Source: Rhizobium etli CFN 42 (GTDB taxonomy: Bacteria; Pseudomonadota; Alphaproteobacteria; Rhizobiales; Rhizobiaceae). From it: a DNA stretch of 64,000 nt. The notes under the pieces were generated by a model. It had not been told where the DNA came from, did not search any database, and worked only from the letters and a program-made list of their open reading frames with translations. The stretch spans positions 4,225,501 through 4,289,500 of the forward strand of contig NC_007761.1 of assembly GCF_000092045.1 (NCBI RefSeq). Reading direction: 5' to 3'. This document shows positions 1-8,308 of this stretch, one piece after another. Each line of letters opens with the position of its first letter. The stretch's first letter is position 1. The translations under genes and the position numbers were made by a program.

Positions 1-1
1 C

Positions 2-3000
2 CAGCATCGCTGGGCGCGCGGCGACTGGCAGCTCCTGCCCTATATGTTCAATCCGAAATACGGCGTCACGGCCCTTGGCCGCTGGAAGATGTTCGACAAT
101 CTGCGCCGTTCGCTGACGCCGATCGCCTGGTTCTTCGCCTCCGTGCTCGGCTGGTATTTCATGGGTCCGCTCGGCGCGCTCGTCTGGCAGATTCTGCTGA
201 TTTTCTGCCTGTTCGTGGCGCCGACGCTGTCGCTCATCAACGGCATCATCCCCCGCACCAGCGATATCGTCGCCCGCGCCCATCTCTATACGGTCTGGTC
301 GGATATCACCGCCGCCAATGCGCAGGTCGCATTGCGGATTGTCTTCATTGCCGATTCGGCCGCGATGATGGCGGATGCCATCGGCCGTTCGCTTTACCGT
401 CTGTTCGTCAGCCGCAAGCTGATGCTGCAGTGGAGGACCGCCGCCAGCGTACAGGCCGGCGGCCAAGGCACCCTTGCCTCCTATTACAAGCAGATGTGGC
501 ACGCGCCCGTATTGGCGCTGCTGGCGCTCGGTTTCGCAGCACTTCCGGGTGACAACAACGCCTTTCTCGTCGGCATCCCCTTTGCGCTGCTGTGGATCCT
601 CTCGCCTGTCGTCGCCTGGTATGTCAGCCAGTCGGCAGAGACCGAGGACCGGCTCGAAGTTGCCGATTCCGTGTCGAGCGAGCTGCGCAAGATCGCCCGG
701 CGCACCTGGCGGTATTTCGAGACTTTCACGACGGCCGAGCAGAATTATCTGCCGCCGGACAATATCCAGGAAACGCCGCATGTCATCGTCGCGGCCCGCA
801 CCTCGCCGACCAATATCGGCGTCTACCTGCTCTCCGTGGTTTCCGGCCGCCATTTCGGCTGGTTCTCCTTCGAGGAAACGCTTGAGCGGCTGGAGCAGAC
901 GATCGCGACCATCGATAAAATGGAGAAGTTTCGCGGCCATCTCTTCAACTGGTATCACACCGATACGCTACAGACGCTCGGGCCGCGTTACGTCTCGGCC
1001 GTCGACAGCGGCAATCTCGCCGGTCACCTGATCGCGATTTCCTCGGCCTGCCGCAACTGGGCCGAGGCGCCGTCCGCCCATATGCAGGGCAATCTCGACG
1101 GCGTCGGCGACACGGCCGGCATTTTGGGCGAAGTGCTGGCGGATCTACCCGACGACCGCAAGACCGTGCGCCCGCTGCGCCGGCGCTTGGAAGAGCGCAT
1201 CGTCGGCTTCCAGAACGCGCTTGCCGCTGTCAAGCGCGAGCATGAATTCGCCTCGATCCGCATCATCAACCTTGCCGTTCTCGCACGCGACATCGAGAAG
1301 CTCGCGGCCAATCTCGACCATGAGGTCAAGTCGAAGCAGAGCGAAGAGGTCACCCAATGGGCGGCATCGCTGGTGAAGGTCTGCGAGGCGCATATATCAG
1401 ACAGCACCTTCGACCTTTCCAAGGTCGATGCGCTGAGGCCACGGCTGGTGGCGCTGCGCGACAAGGCCCGTGATCTGGCCTTCTCGATGGATTTCGGCTT
1501 CCTCTTCCGGCCGGAACGCCGCCTGCTGTCGATCGGCTATCGCGTCGAAAGCGGCGAGCTCGACCAGGCCTGCTACGATCTCTTGGCTTCCGAATGCCGT
1601 CTGACCAGCCTCTTCGGCATCGCCAAGGGCGACCTGCCGACGGAACACTGGTATCGCCTCGGCCGCCAGGTCGTGCCGGTGGGCTCACGCGGCGCGCTGG
1701 TCTCCTGGTCCGGCTCGATGTTCGAATATCTGATGCCGCCGCTCGTCATGCAGGAGCGTGGCGGGGGCATTCTCAACCAGACAAACAATCTGGTCGTCGT
1801 CGAGCAGATGAATTATGCCCGCAAGCTCGGCATCCCGTGGGGCATTTCGGAAGCGGCCTTCAATGCCCGCGATCATAACCTCAATTACCAGTACACGAAT
1901 TTCGGCGTGCCGACGCTCGGTCTCAAGCGCGGCCTCGGCCACAATGCCGTCATCGCCCCCTATGCTTCGCTGCTGGCCAGCCAGTACGATCCGCCGGGCG
2001 CACTCGAAAACCTGCAGAGGCTGCGCAAGGTCGGCGCGCTTGGCAAGTTCGGCTTCCACGACGCGGTCGATTTCACGCCGACGCGCGTGCCGGAAGGCAA
2101 GAAATGCGCGGTGGTCTACAATTATTACGCCCACCATCACGGCATGTCGATCGCAGCCGTCGCCAATGTCGCCTTCAACGGCCATCTGCGCGAGCTCTTC
2201 CACTCCGACCCTGTCATCGAGGCGGCCGAGCTGCTGCTGCAGGAAAAGGCGCCGCGCGACATTCCCGTCATGAGCGGCAAGCATGAATCCGACACGCCGG
2301 CCAGCATCCAGGACGATCTCATGCGGCCGGAGATCAGGAAGATCAGCGATCCCCTTTCGCGCGACCGCGAACTCGTGTTCCTGTCGAACGGCCATTATTC
2401 GCTGATGCTGACAGCGACGGGCGCAGGTTATTCCCGCTGGAACGGCCTTTCCGTTTCCCGCTGGAAGGCCGATCCGACCGAAGACCGCTGGGGCACCTTC
2501 ATCTTCCTGCGCGATACCGCCACCAATGAATGGTGGTCGGCGACGGCAGAGCCGAAGGGCGTCGAAGGCGAAAAGATCAAGGTCGAGTTCGCCGATGAAA
2601 AGGCGCAGTTCACCAAAACGGTTGGCGATCTGACGAGCGAGGTTGAGTGCATCATTGCGACCGAGCATGATGCCGAGGCCCGCCGTGTCACCCTGCTGAA
2701 CATGGGCATGGAAGACCGTTTCATCGAAGTCACCTCCTATCTCGAACCGGTGATCACCTCTGATGATTCCGACAATGCGCATCCGGCATTCGCCCGCATG
2801 TTCGTCAAGACCGAGATCGGCAAGCGCGGCGACGTCATCCGCGCCGAACGCAACAAACGCGATCCGAACGAGCCGAACATCAGCATCGCGCATCTGATCG
2901 TCGACAATGCCGGCGACACCCGTCACACCGAATTCGAGACCGACCGACGCAAGTTCATCGGCCGTGGCCGCAGCCTCGCCGATGCGGCGGCCTTCGATCC

Positions 3001-6000
3001 GGGCGCCGCACTTTCCGGCAGCGACGGCTTCACGCTCGATCCTGTCATGTCGCTGCGCCGCACCGTCCGTGTACCGGCCGGCAAGAAGGTCAGCGTGTTC
3101 TTCTGGACGATCGCCGCTCCGAGCCGCGAGGAGGTCGACAAGGCCGTCAACCGCTATCGTCATCCCGACGCCTTCAACCATGAGCTCGTCCAGGCCTGGA
3201 CGCGCACGCAGGTGCAGATGCGCCATGTCGGCGTCACTTCGCAGCAGGCGGCAGCCTTCCAGCATCTCGGACGCTACCTCGTCTATCCCGACATGCAGCT
3301 GCGCAAGGATGAGGCGACCGTCGAGGCCGGCTTGCAGTCGCAATCGGCGCTGTGGCCGCTGGCGATCTCCGGCGATTTCCCGATCTTCACCCTGCGCGTC
3401 AACGACGACATGGATCTCGACATCGCCCGCGAGGCGCTGCTGGCACAGGAATATCTGCGCTCACGCGGCGTCACCGCCGATCTCATCATCATGAACGAAC
3501 GCGCCTCCTCCTACGCACAGGACATGCAGCACGCGCTCGACGCCATGTGCGAGAACGTTCGCCGCATGGGCCAGGCCGACGGGTTGCGCCAGCATATCTT
3601 CGCGGTTCGAAAGGACCTCATGGAAGAGAGCACCTATCATGCGGTGATCGCGGCTTCCCGCGTCACCCTGCATGCCAAGAACGGCAAGGTCGTCGACCAG
3701 ATCAACCGCGCGGTCGCTCTGTTTGCACCCTCGAAGGAGGAACTGCAGGAGATGGAGCGCGCCGAGCGCAACAAGCCTCCGGTCAAGCGTATCGCGCCGG
3801 TACCGCCGCCTGTCGTGCCCGCCGTCGTCATCGAAGAGGAAGGCGATCTCGACTTCTGGAACGGCATCGGCGGCTTTGGCAGCGACGGCCGCGAATATGT
3901 GGTTCGCCTGCCCGGAGGTCATGCGACGCCGCAGCCTTGGATCAACGTCATTTCCAACGACAGGTTCGGCTTCCATGTATCGGCGGAAGGCGCGGGTTTC
4001 ACCTGGAGCGTCAATTCGCGCGATTACCAGCTGACGCCTTGGTCGAACGATGCGGTGGTCAACCGTTCGGGCGAGGCCTTCTATCTTGCCGATCTCGACA
4101 GCGGCGCGGTCATGACGCCCTTCGCGGCGCTGTCGCGCCGGCCGGATATTCGTTTCGAAGCCCGCCACGGGCTCGGCTATTCCGTATTCTCCAGCGTTCA
4201 GCACGAGATCGCGCTTGAGGTGACGCAAACGATCCACCGCGACAAGCCGGTGAAACTGCAGCGCCTGCGCCTGCGCAACACCGGTTCGGCCGGCCGCAGG
4301 CTGCGGCTCTACGGTTATGTCGAATGGGTCCTCGGCAATAATCCCGGACGCACGGCGCCCTTTATTCTGTCCAGACATGATGAGGCGACGGGAGCGCTGT
4401 TTGCCACCAATCCCTACAGCATCGATTTTTCCAACCGAACCGCTTTCTTCGCGGCGAGCGAGACGCCTTCGAGCGTCTGCGCAAGCCGGCGCGAATTCAT
4501 CGGCAAGGCGGGAACGATCCAGGCGCCGCAGGCCGTCATGTCGGCGGCCGCGCTTTCCGGTGCCACCGAACTCGATGGCGATCCGGCCGCTGCTCTCGCA
4601 ATCGACATCGAACTCGGCGCCGGCGAGGAGCGCGACTTCACCTTCTTCCTCGGCGATACGCCGACGGAAGAAGAAGCGCGCGCCGTCATCGCCGAGATCC
4701 GCGAGGCGTCGTTCGACGATGCTGTCGAGGCAAACCGCGCCTTCTGGCGGGATTTCACCGGCCGGCTGCAGATCTCGACGCCGGATCGCGGCATGAACAA
4801 CCTCGTCAACACCTGGCTGCCCTATCAGAGCCTCGGCTGCCGCATCATGGCCCGCACCGCCTTCTACCAGGCAAGCGGCGCCTTCGGCTTCCGCGACCAG
4901 CTGCAGGACACGCTGGCCTTCCTGCTGCACGAACCCTCGATCGCCCGCCGGCAGATCCTGAACGCCGCCTCGCGCCAATTCCGTGAGGGCGACGTCCAGC
5001 ATTGGTGGTTGCCGGGAACGGGTGCCGGGGTCCGCACCATGATCTCGGATGACGTCGTCTGGCTGAGCTACGCGATCCATCAATATTGCAGCGTTACCGG
5101 CGACAAGGGCGTACTCGATGAGGAGCTTGCCTTCCTGGAAGGCCCGGCGCTTCTCGAAGGCCAGCACGACTCCTTCTATCAGCCGGAGATTTCCGAGGGG
5201 AAGGCGAGCGTCTACGAACATGCGGCGCTGGCGCTCGATCTCGCCATCGCCCGCAAGGGAGACAACGGCTTGCCGCTGTTCCTCGGCGGCGACTGGAACG
5301 ACGGCATGAACCGCGTCGGCATCGGCGGACGCGGCACCAGCGTATGGCTCGGCTGGTTCCTGGCGGGCGCATTGCGCGCCTTCATTCCCTATGCCGAAGA
5401 GCGCGGCGATGCGGCGCGGGCAGAGCGTTGGACGACGCATCTCGCCGCGCTGAAGAAGGCGCTGGAAACGGCTGCCTGGGACGGGAGCTACTATCGTCGC
5501 GGCACGTTCGACGACGGCGCGCTGCTCGGCTCCAAGGAAAGCCCGGAATGCCGGATCGATTCGATCGCACAATCCTGGAGCGTTCTCTCCGGCGAGGGCG
5601 ACGCTACCCGTGCCGGGAAGGCGATGGATGCCGTGCTCGACCAGCTGGTCGACGAGAAAGCCCGCATCATCCGGCTGTTCACGCCGCCTTTCGTCAATTC
5701 CGCCAGAGATCCCGGCTACATCAAGGCCTATCCGCCGGGCGTCCGTGAAAATGGCGGCCAGTATACCCATGCCGCAACCTGGGTGGTGATGGCGCTGGCG
5801 GAGCTGAAGCGCGGCGATGATGCGCTGCGCTGCTTCCAGATCCTCAATCCGATCACGCATGCGCTCGACAAGGCTTCCGCCGAACAATATCGGGTCGAAC
5901 CCTATGTCGTGGCAGCCGATGTCTATGGACACGAGCCCTATACGTCGCGCGGCGGCTGGACCTGGTACACCGGATCGGCCGGCTGGCTCTATAGGGCAGC

Positions 6001-6214
6001 CGTCGAAGGCATTCTCGGTATCCGAGTGAAAAACGGCCGGCTTTACGTGCGTCCGTCGCTCCCCTCAGAATGGGACGGTTTTGCGGCGGAGGTGGAGCAG
6101 GGCGGCGGCAAATACCGCATTTCGGTCTCAAAAGCGTCCAATGCCAGCGGCTACACTCTGTCGATCAACGGCAGCGAAGTCACCGATCCCGAAGAGGGAT
6201 ATCCGCTCGGATAA
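2..6214 (+). CDS. ndvB: Cyclic beta-1,2-glucan synthase NdvB, 5'-truncated by window edge
   Basis: Inner-membrane enzyme that polymerises and cyclises UDP-glucose into periplasmic cyclic beta-1,2-glucan, needed for hypo-osmotic adaptation and nodule invasion. About 2070 C-terminal residues are present; the family is near 2800. The reading frame is open from base 2 and begins with QHRWARGDW, the QxxRW end of the GT84 glucosyltransferase domain. Two membrane helices follow (about nt 110-250), then another hydrophobic pair (about nt 500-620), a glycoamylase-like domain (about nt 1450-2200), carbohydrate-binding regions, and a C-terminal GH94 phosphorylase domain that sets ring size. The GH94 motif GDWNDGMN puts the catalytic Asp codon at 5300-5302. 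No frameshift is visible. The modifier opgC and exporter ndvA lie downstream, as in chvA/chvB-type loci. Confidence 0.97.
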   Translation, partial: QHRWARGDWQLLPYMFNPKYGVTALGRWKMFDNLRRSLTPIAWFFASVLGWYFMGPLGALVWQILLIFCLFVAPTLSLINGIIPRTSDIVARAHLYTVWSDITAANAQVALRIVFIADSAAMMADAIGRSLYRLFVSRKLMLQWRTAASVQAGGQGTLASYYKQMWHAPVLALLALGFAALPGDNNAFLVGIPFALLWILSPVVAWYVSQSAETEDRLEVADSVSSELRKIARRTWRYFETFTTAEQNYLPPDNIQETPHVIVAARTSPTNIGVYLLSVVSGRHFGWFSFEETLERLEQTIATIDKMEKFRGHLFNWYHTDTLQTLGPRYVSAVDSGNLAGHLIAISSACRNWAEAPSAHMQGNLDGVGDTAGILGEVLADLPDDRKTVRPLRRRLEERIVGFQNALAAVKREHEFASIRIINLAVLARDIEKLAANLDHEVKSKQSEEVTQWAASLVKVCEAHISDSTFDLSKVDALRPRLVALRDKARDLAFSMDFGFLFRPERRLLSIGYRVESGELDQACYDLLASECRLTSLFGIAKGDLPTEHWYRLGRQVVPVGSRGALVSWSGSMFEYLMPPLVMQERGGGILNQTNNLVVVEQMNYARKLGIPWGISEAAFNARDHNLNYQYTNFGVPTLGLKRGLGHNAVIAPYASLLASQYDPPGALENLQRLRKVGALGKFGFHDAVDFTPTRVPEGKKCAVVYNYYAHHHGMSIAAVANVAFNGHLRELFHSDPVIEAAELLLQEKAPRDIPVMSGKHESDTPASIQDDLMRPEIRKISDPLSRDRELVFLSNGHYSLMLTATGAGYSRWNGLSVSRWKADPTEDRWGTFIFLRDTATNEWWSATAEPKGVEGEKIKVEFADEKAQFTKTVGDLTSEVECIIATEHDAEARRVTLLNMGMEDRFIEVTSYLEPVITSDDSDNAHPAFARMFVKTEIGKRGDVIRAERNKRDPNEPNISIAHLIVDNAGDTRHTEFETDRRKFIGRGRSLADAAAFDPGAALSGSDGFTLDPVMSLRRTVRVPAGKKVSVFFWTIAAPSREEVDKAVNRYRHPDAFNHELVQAWTRTQVQMRHVGVTSQQAAAFQHLGRYLVYPDMQLRKDEATVEAGLQSQSALWPLAISGDFPIFTLRVNDDMDLDIAREALLAQEYLRSRGVTADLIIMNERASSYAQDMQHALDAMCENVRRMGQADGLRQHIFAVRKDLMEESTYHAVIAASRVTLHAKNGKVVDQINRAVALFAPSKEELQEMERAERNKPPVKRIAPVPPPVVPAVVIEEEGDLDFWNGIGGFGSDGREYVVRLPGGHATPQPWINVISNDRFGFHVSAEGAGFTWSVNSRDYQLTPWSNDAVVNRSGEAFYLADLDSGAVMTPFAALSRRPDIRFEARHGLGYSVFSSVQHEIALEVTQTIHRDKPVKLQRLRLRNTGSAGRRLRLYGYVEWVLGNNPGRTAPFILSRHDEATGALFATNPYSIDFSNRTAFFAASETPSSVCASRREFIGKAGTIQAPQAVMSAAALSGATELDGDPAAALAIDIELGAGEERDFTFFLGDTPTEEEARAVIAEIREASFDDAVEANRAFWRDFTGRLQISTPDRGMNNLVNTWLPYQSLGCRIMARTAFYQASGAFGFRDQLQDTLAFLLHEPSIARRQILNAASRQFREGDVQHWWLPGTGAGVRTMISDDVVWLSYAIHQYCSVTGDKGVLDEELAFLEGPALLEGQHDSFYQPEISEGKASVYEHAALALDLAIARKGDNGLPLFLGGDWNDGMNRVGIGGRGTSVWLGWFLAGALRAFIPYAEERGDAARAERWTTHLAALKKALETAAWDGSYYRRGTFDDGALLGSKESPECRIDSIAQSWSVLSGEGDATRAGKAMDAVLDQLVDEKARIIRLFTPPFVNSARDPGYIKAYPPGVRENGGQYTHAATWVVMALAELKRGDDALRCFQILNPITHALDKASAEQYRVEPYVVAADVYGHEPYTSRGGWTWYTGSAGWLYRAAVEGILGIRVKNGRLYVRPSLPSEWDGFAAEVEQGGGKYRISVSKASNASGYTLSINGSEVTDPEEGYPLG

Positions 6215-6250
6215 CAGCGTTCTCCACGCTGAAGAACACGGCGATTCGCG

Positions 6251-6287
6251 ACGGCCAAAAGGGAACCCTTTTGGCCGTCGTCGCGTT
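6251..6287 (+). promoter_or_regulatory. Candidate EcfG/RpoE2-type stress promoter inside a hairpin, upstream of opgC
   Basis: GGAAC at 6262-6266 is followed after 17 bases by CGTT at 6284-6287, the consensus for the alphaproteobacterial general-stress ECF sigma factor. It would start transcription about 25 bases before the opgC start. The GGAAC lies in the 3' half of a perfect 13-bp hairpin (6251-6278, loop AA), which could instead be a terminator-like end for ndvB, although no T-run follows. Either reading is possible. Confidence 0.35.
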
Positions 6288-6316
6288 TGCAAAATCGGAA
6301 AACAGGAGAAACCCAT

Positions 6317-7555
6317 ATGGCAAGCACGCTGACCGAAGCCATCGGCACCGAGCGCAGTTCCTCATCCGCAGCTGCGACGGGGCGCGATACAAGGCTTGAC
6401 GTGCTGCGTGGCCTGGCCCTGATCATGATTTTCATCAATCATGTTCCCGGACAGATCTTCGAATATGTGACGACCAAGAATTTCGGTTTTTCCGATGCCG
6501 CCGAAGCCTTCGTCCTGATCTCCGGCATCGCCGTCGGCCTCGCCTATGGTTCCCGCTTCGAGCCGGGCGGCCGCATCAAGACGGCAATCAAGGCAGCACG
6601 GCGCGCCTTCACGCTCTACCTTGCGCATATGATCACCACCTTCATGACGCTGGCGCTCTTCATCTGTGGTGCCTGGCTGTTTCATCGGCCGGGGCTGCTG
6701 GTCGAGATCAATATCCTGGCGGTTCTCATGAACCTGAAGGAAGGCATCCCGGCGCTGCTGCTGCTCGGTCACCAGATCGGCTACAACAATATCCTGCCGA
6801 TGTATGGCGCATTGTTGCTGATGGTGCCGATCATCTTGCTCCTCAACGAGCGAAGCCCGCTTCTGGCGCTCGCCGTTTCCGGCACGGTCTGGCTGCTGGC
6901 CGGCATTTACGAGGTGGCGCCACACAATTTGCTGATAGAGGGCTACTGGTTCCTCAATCCGCTCTCCTGGCAGTTCCTGTTTTCGATCGGAATTGTTTCG
7001 ATCCTGCATATCAAGCGGGGGGGCACGATCCCGCGGCATCCGTTGTTGTTTGCGGCTGCCGCCGGCTATGTCCTGCTGTCCTTCGTCTGGGTAACCGGCC
7101 ATCTCTGGATTTTCGGCAATTCGCTGGCAGCGCTCGGGCTGCCCACTGTCGTCACCGGTTTCGACAAGACCTTCCTGTCGCTGCCGCGGCTGCTGCATGT
7201 GCTAGCGCTGACCTATCTCATCATCAGCATTCCGGCGTTCTCGCGCATCCTGCGGCGCCCCGCCGAACACCCGCTGACAATCCTCGGCCGCCATTCGCTG
7301 AACATCTTCGTCGCCGGCACGATCCTCGCCATGATCGGCCAGGTCGTGCTCTATGTCACCAACAAGGATCCGCTTGTCGGTCCGCTTTTCGTGATCGCGG
7401 GTGTCGCGGCGCAATTCGCCTATGCCTACTACCTCGAGCACAAGCGCCAGCTGGGCAAAATCAAGCACAAGCTGGTGACTGAGATCGCCGCCGTCCCTGT
7501 GCCCGTGAGAGTCGGCGGAGCGGCAAATACCTATCGCCGGACCAATCGGAAATAG
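6317..7555 (+). CDS. opgC: OpgC-family membrane acyltransferase (cyclic glucan modifier)
   Basis: Polytopic inner-membrane protein of the OpgC family, 412 aa, which succinylates osmoregulated periplasmic glucans. After a short cytosolic N-terminus comes the family opening TRLDVLRGLALIMIFINH, with the conserved Asp-Arg-Gly and a His in the first membrane helix, followed by about ten hydrophobic segments. The ATG at 6317 is preceded by AGGAG at 6304-6308. It lies 102 bp after ndvB on the same strand, so its substrate is very probably the NdvB glucan; Brucella has a comparable cgs-linked modifier. Succinylation is inferred from family, since the transferred group cannot be read from sequence. 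Confidence 0.88.
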   Translation: MASTLTEAIGTERSSSSAAATGRDTRLDVLRGLALIMIFINHVPGQIFEYVTTKNFGFSDAAEAFVLISGIAVGLAYGSRFEPGGRIKTAIKAARRAFTLYLAHMITTFMTLALFICGAWLFHRPGLLVEINILAVLMNLKEGIPALLLLGHQIGYNNILPMYGALLLMVPIILLLNERSPLLALAVSGTVWLLAGIYEVAPHNLLIEGYWFLNPLSWQFLFSIGIVSILHIKRGGTIPRHPLLFAAAAGYVLLSFVWVTGHLWIFGNSLAALGLPTVVTGFDKTFLSLPRLLHVLALTYLIISIPAFSRILRRPAEHPLTILGRHSLNIFVAGTILAMIGQVVLYVTNKDPLVGPLFVIAGVAAQFAYAYYLEHKRQLGKIKHKLVTEIAAVPVPVRVGGAANTYRRTNRK

Positions 7556-7630
7556 AGATTCACCGATCTGATTGAAGAGCTGCGGGCTTAGCGGGCGCCC
7601 CGAAATCGGCATCGAAAGCACTACGACATT

Positions 7631-7671
7631 GCAGCGCCTTTCGCGCGTCTGAAAAGACGCGCTGCGCTGTA
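7631..7671 (-). repeat. Dispersed palindromic element, copy 1
   Basis: A hairpin with 8-bp arms GCGCGTCT/AGACGCGC (7643-7650 and 7655-7662) and loop GAAA, flanked by CAGCG/CGCTG. On the minus strand it aligns with the element at 47643-47680: both share an AGCG-GCGCGTCTTT core, a second GACGCGC arm, then AAAGG. It lies between the convergent opgC and VOC genes and may end transcription from both sides. It resembles palindromes scattered through rhizobial genomes. Confidence 0.6.
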
Positions 7672-7682
7672 ATCCCGCCGGC

Positions 7683-8036
7683 TCAACTTTTATGAACGAG
7701 AATATTCACCAGCCGGTCGAAAGGATCGCGCACGTAGAAGCGCCTGACGCCCCAGGGCTCGTCGGCCGGACCGTATTCGATCGGAACGCCAGCGGCAGAC
7801 ATCGCCTCGAAAGCAGCATCGAGATCATCCACCTCGATGGAGAGATCAGGCACCGGAGTCCCTGAACCCCCTTGGCTGGCGACACTGAGCTGAACCTTCA
7901 TGGAAGTATTCGCGCCGAACGTGACGATCCAGCCGAGATCCATCATCAGGTCAAGCCCGAGAATATCCTGATAGAAATGTTTGGCGGCCATGATGTCGGG
8001 CGCCTGGATATTGGCGACGATGCGCAGGACTTCCAT
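7683..8036 (-). CDS. VOC-superfamily (glyoxalase/bleomycin-resistance fold) protein
   Basis: Small single-domain vicinal-oxygen-chelate protein, 117 aa, with two beta-alpha-beta-beta-beta units: the first begins at EVLRIVANIQ, the second at VPDLSIEVDDLDAAF, ending in the family signature YVRDPFDRLVNIL. The usual first-strand metal His appears to be Asn (VANIQ) and the last ligand also seems replaced (VNIL), so ordinary metal-dependent glyoxalase chemistry is doubtful. The ATG at 8036 is chosen because CAGGAGAG lies just upstream; a longer TTG start at 8066 has no such site. It stands alone between opgC and ndvA, and its substrate is unknown. Confidence 0.8.
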   Translation of the reverse strand: MEVLRIVANIQAPDIMAAKHFYQDILGLDLMMDLGWIVTFGANTSMKVQLSVASQGGSGTPVPDLSIEVDDLDAAFEAMSAAGVPIEYGPADEPWGVRRFYVRDPFDRLVNILVHKS

Positions 8037-8073
8037 GCCGCTCTCCTGGGTATCGGCTAGCGACAACAGCTTA

Positions 8074-8114
8074 GAGCCTTTCCGGGTTGGATTGAAGCTA
8101 GCCCGAAAAGGCTC
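8074..8114. repeat. Imperfect inverted repeat (GAGCCTTTCCGGG type)
   Basis: Arms 8074-8086 and 8102-8114 pair at 12 of 13 positions around a 15-base loop. It lies immediately upstream of the VOC gene and downstream of ndvA. The arrangement resembles the dispersed palindromes of rhizobial intergenic DNA. No T-run follows on either strand, so termination is not the obvious role. Confidence 0.5.
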
Positions 8115-8251
8115 CAGAGAGAATCGGCGATGTGATCAATCAGTCCGGCCGCCAGACATGTCGTGCCTCGATCTCGCTTGGCAGAGAGCTGGCCGCCGGG
8201 ACAAAGGAAGGCCCACGCGGCTTTCTGCTATCCCAGAAAGCTACCCTGGAA

Positions 8252-8287
8252 AAACAAAAGGCCGGAAGAGCACCTGCCCTTCCGGCC
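8252..8287 (-). terminator. Rho-independent terminator of ndvA
   Basis: Perfect 9-bp stem GGCCGGAAG/CTTCCGGCC (8260-8268 and 8279-8287). Read on the minus strand it is followed by TTTTGTTTTT. It lies 21 bp beyond the ndvA stop codon. Confidence 0.85.
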
Positions 8288-8308
8288 TTATCCTGTAACC
8301 CGAAGCGC

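Noticed and set aside
3461..5932. 823-codon minus-strand open frame inside ndvB (and a 552-codon one at 1685-3343)
   Set aside because: Both lie wholly antisense to the conserved NdvB reading frame and show no domain; typical mirror frames in GC-rich DNA.
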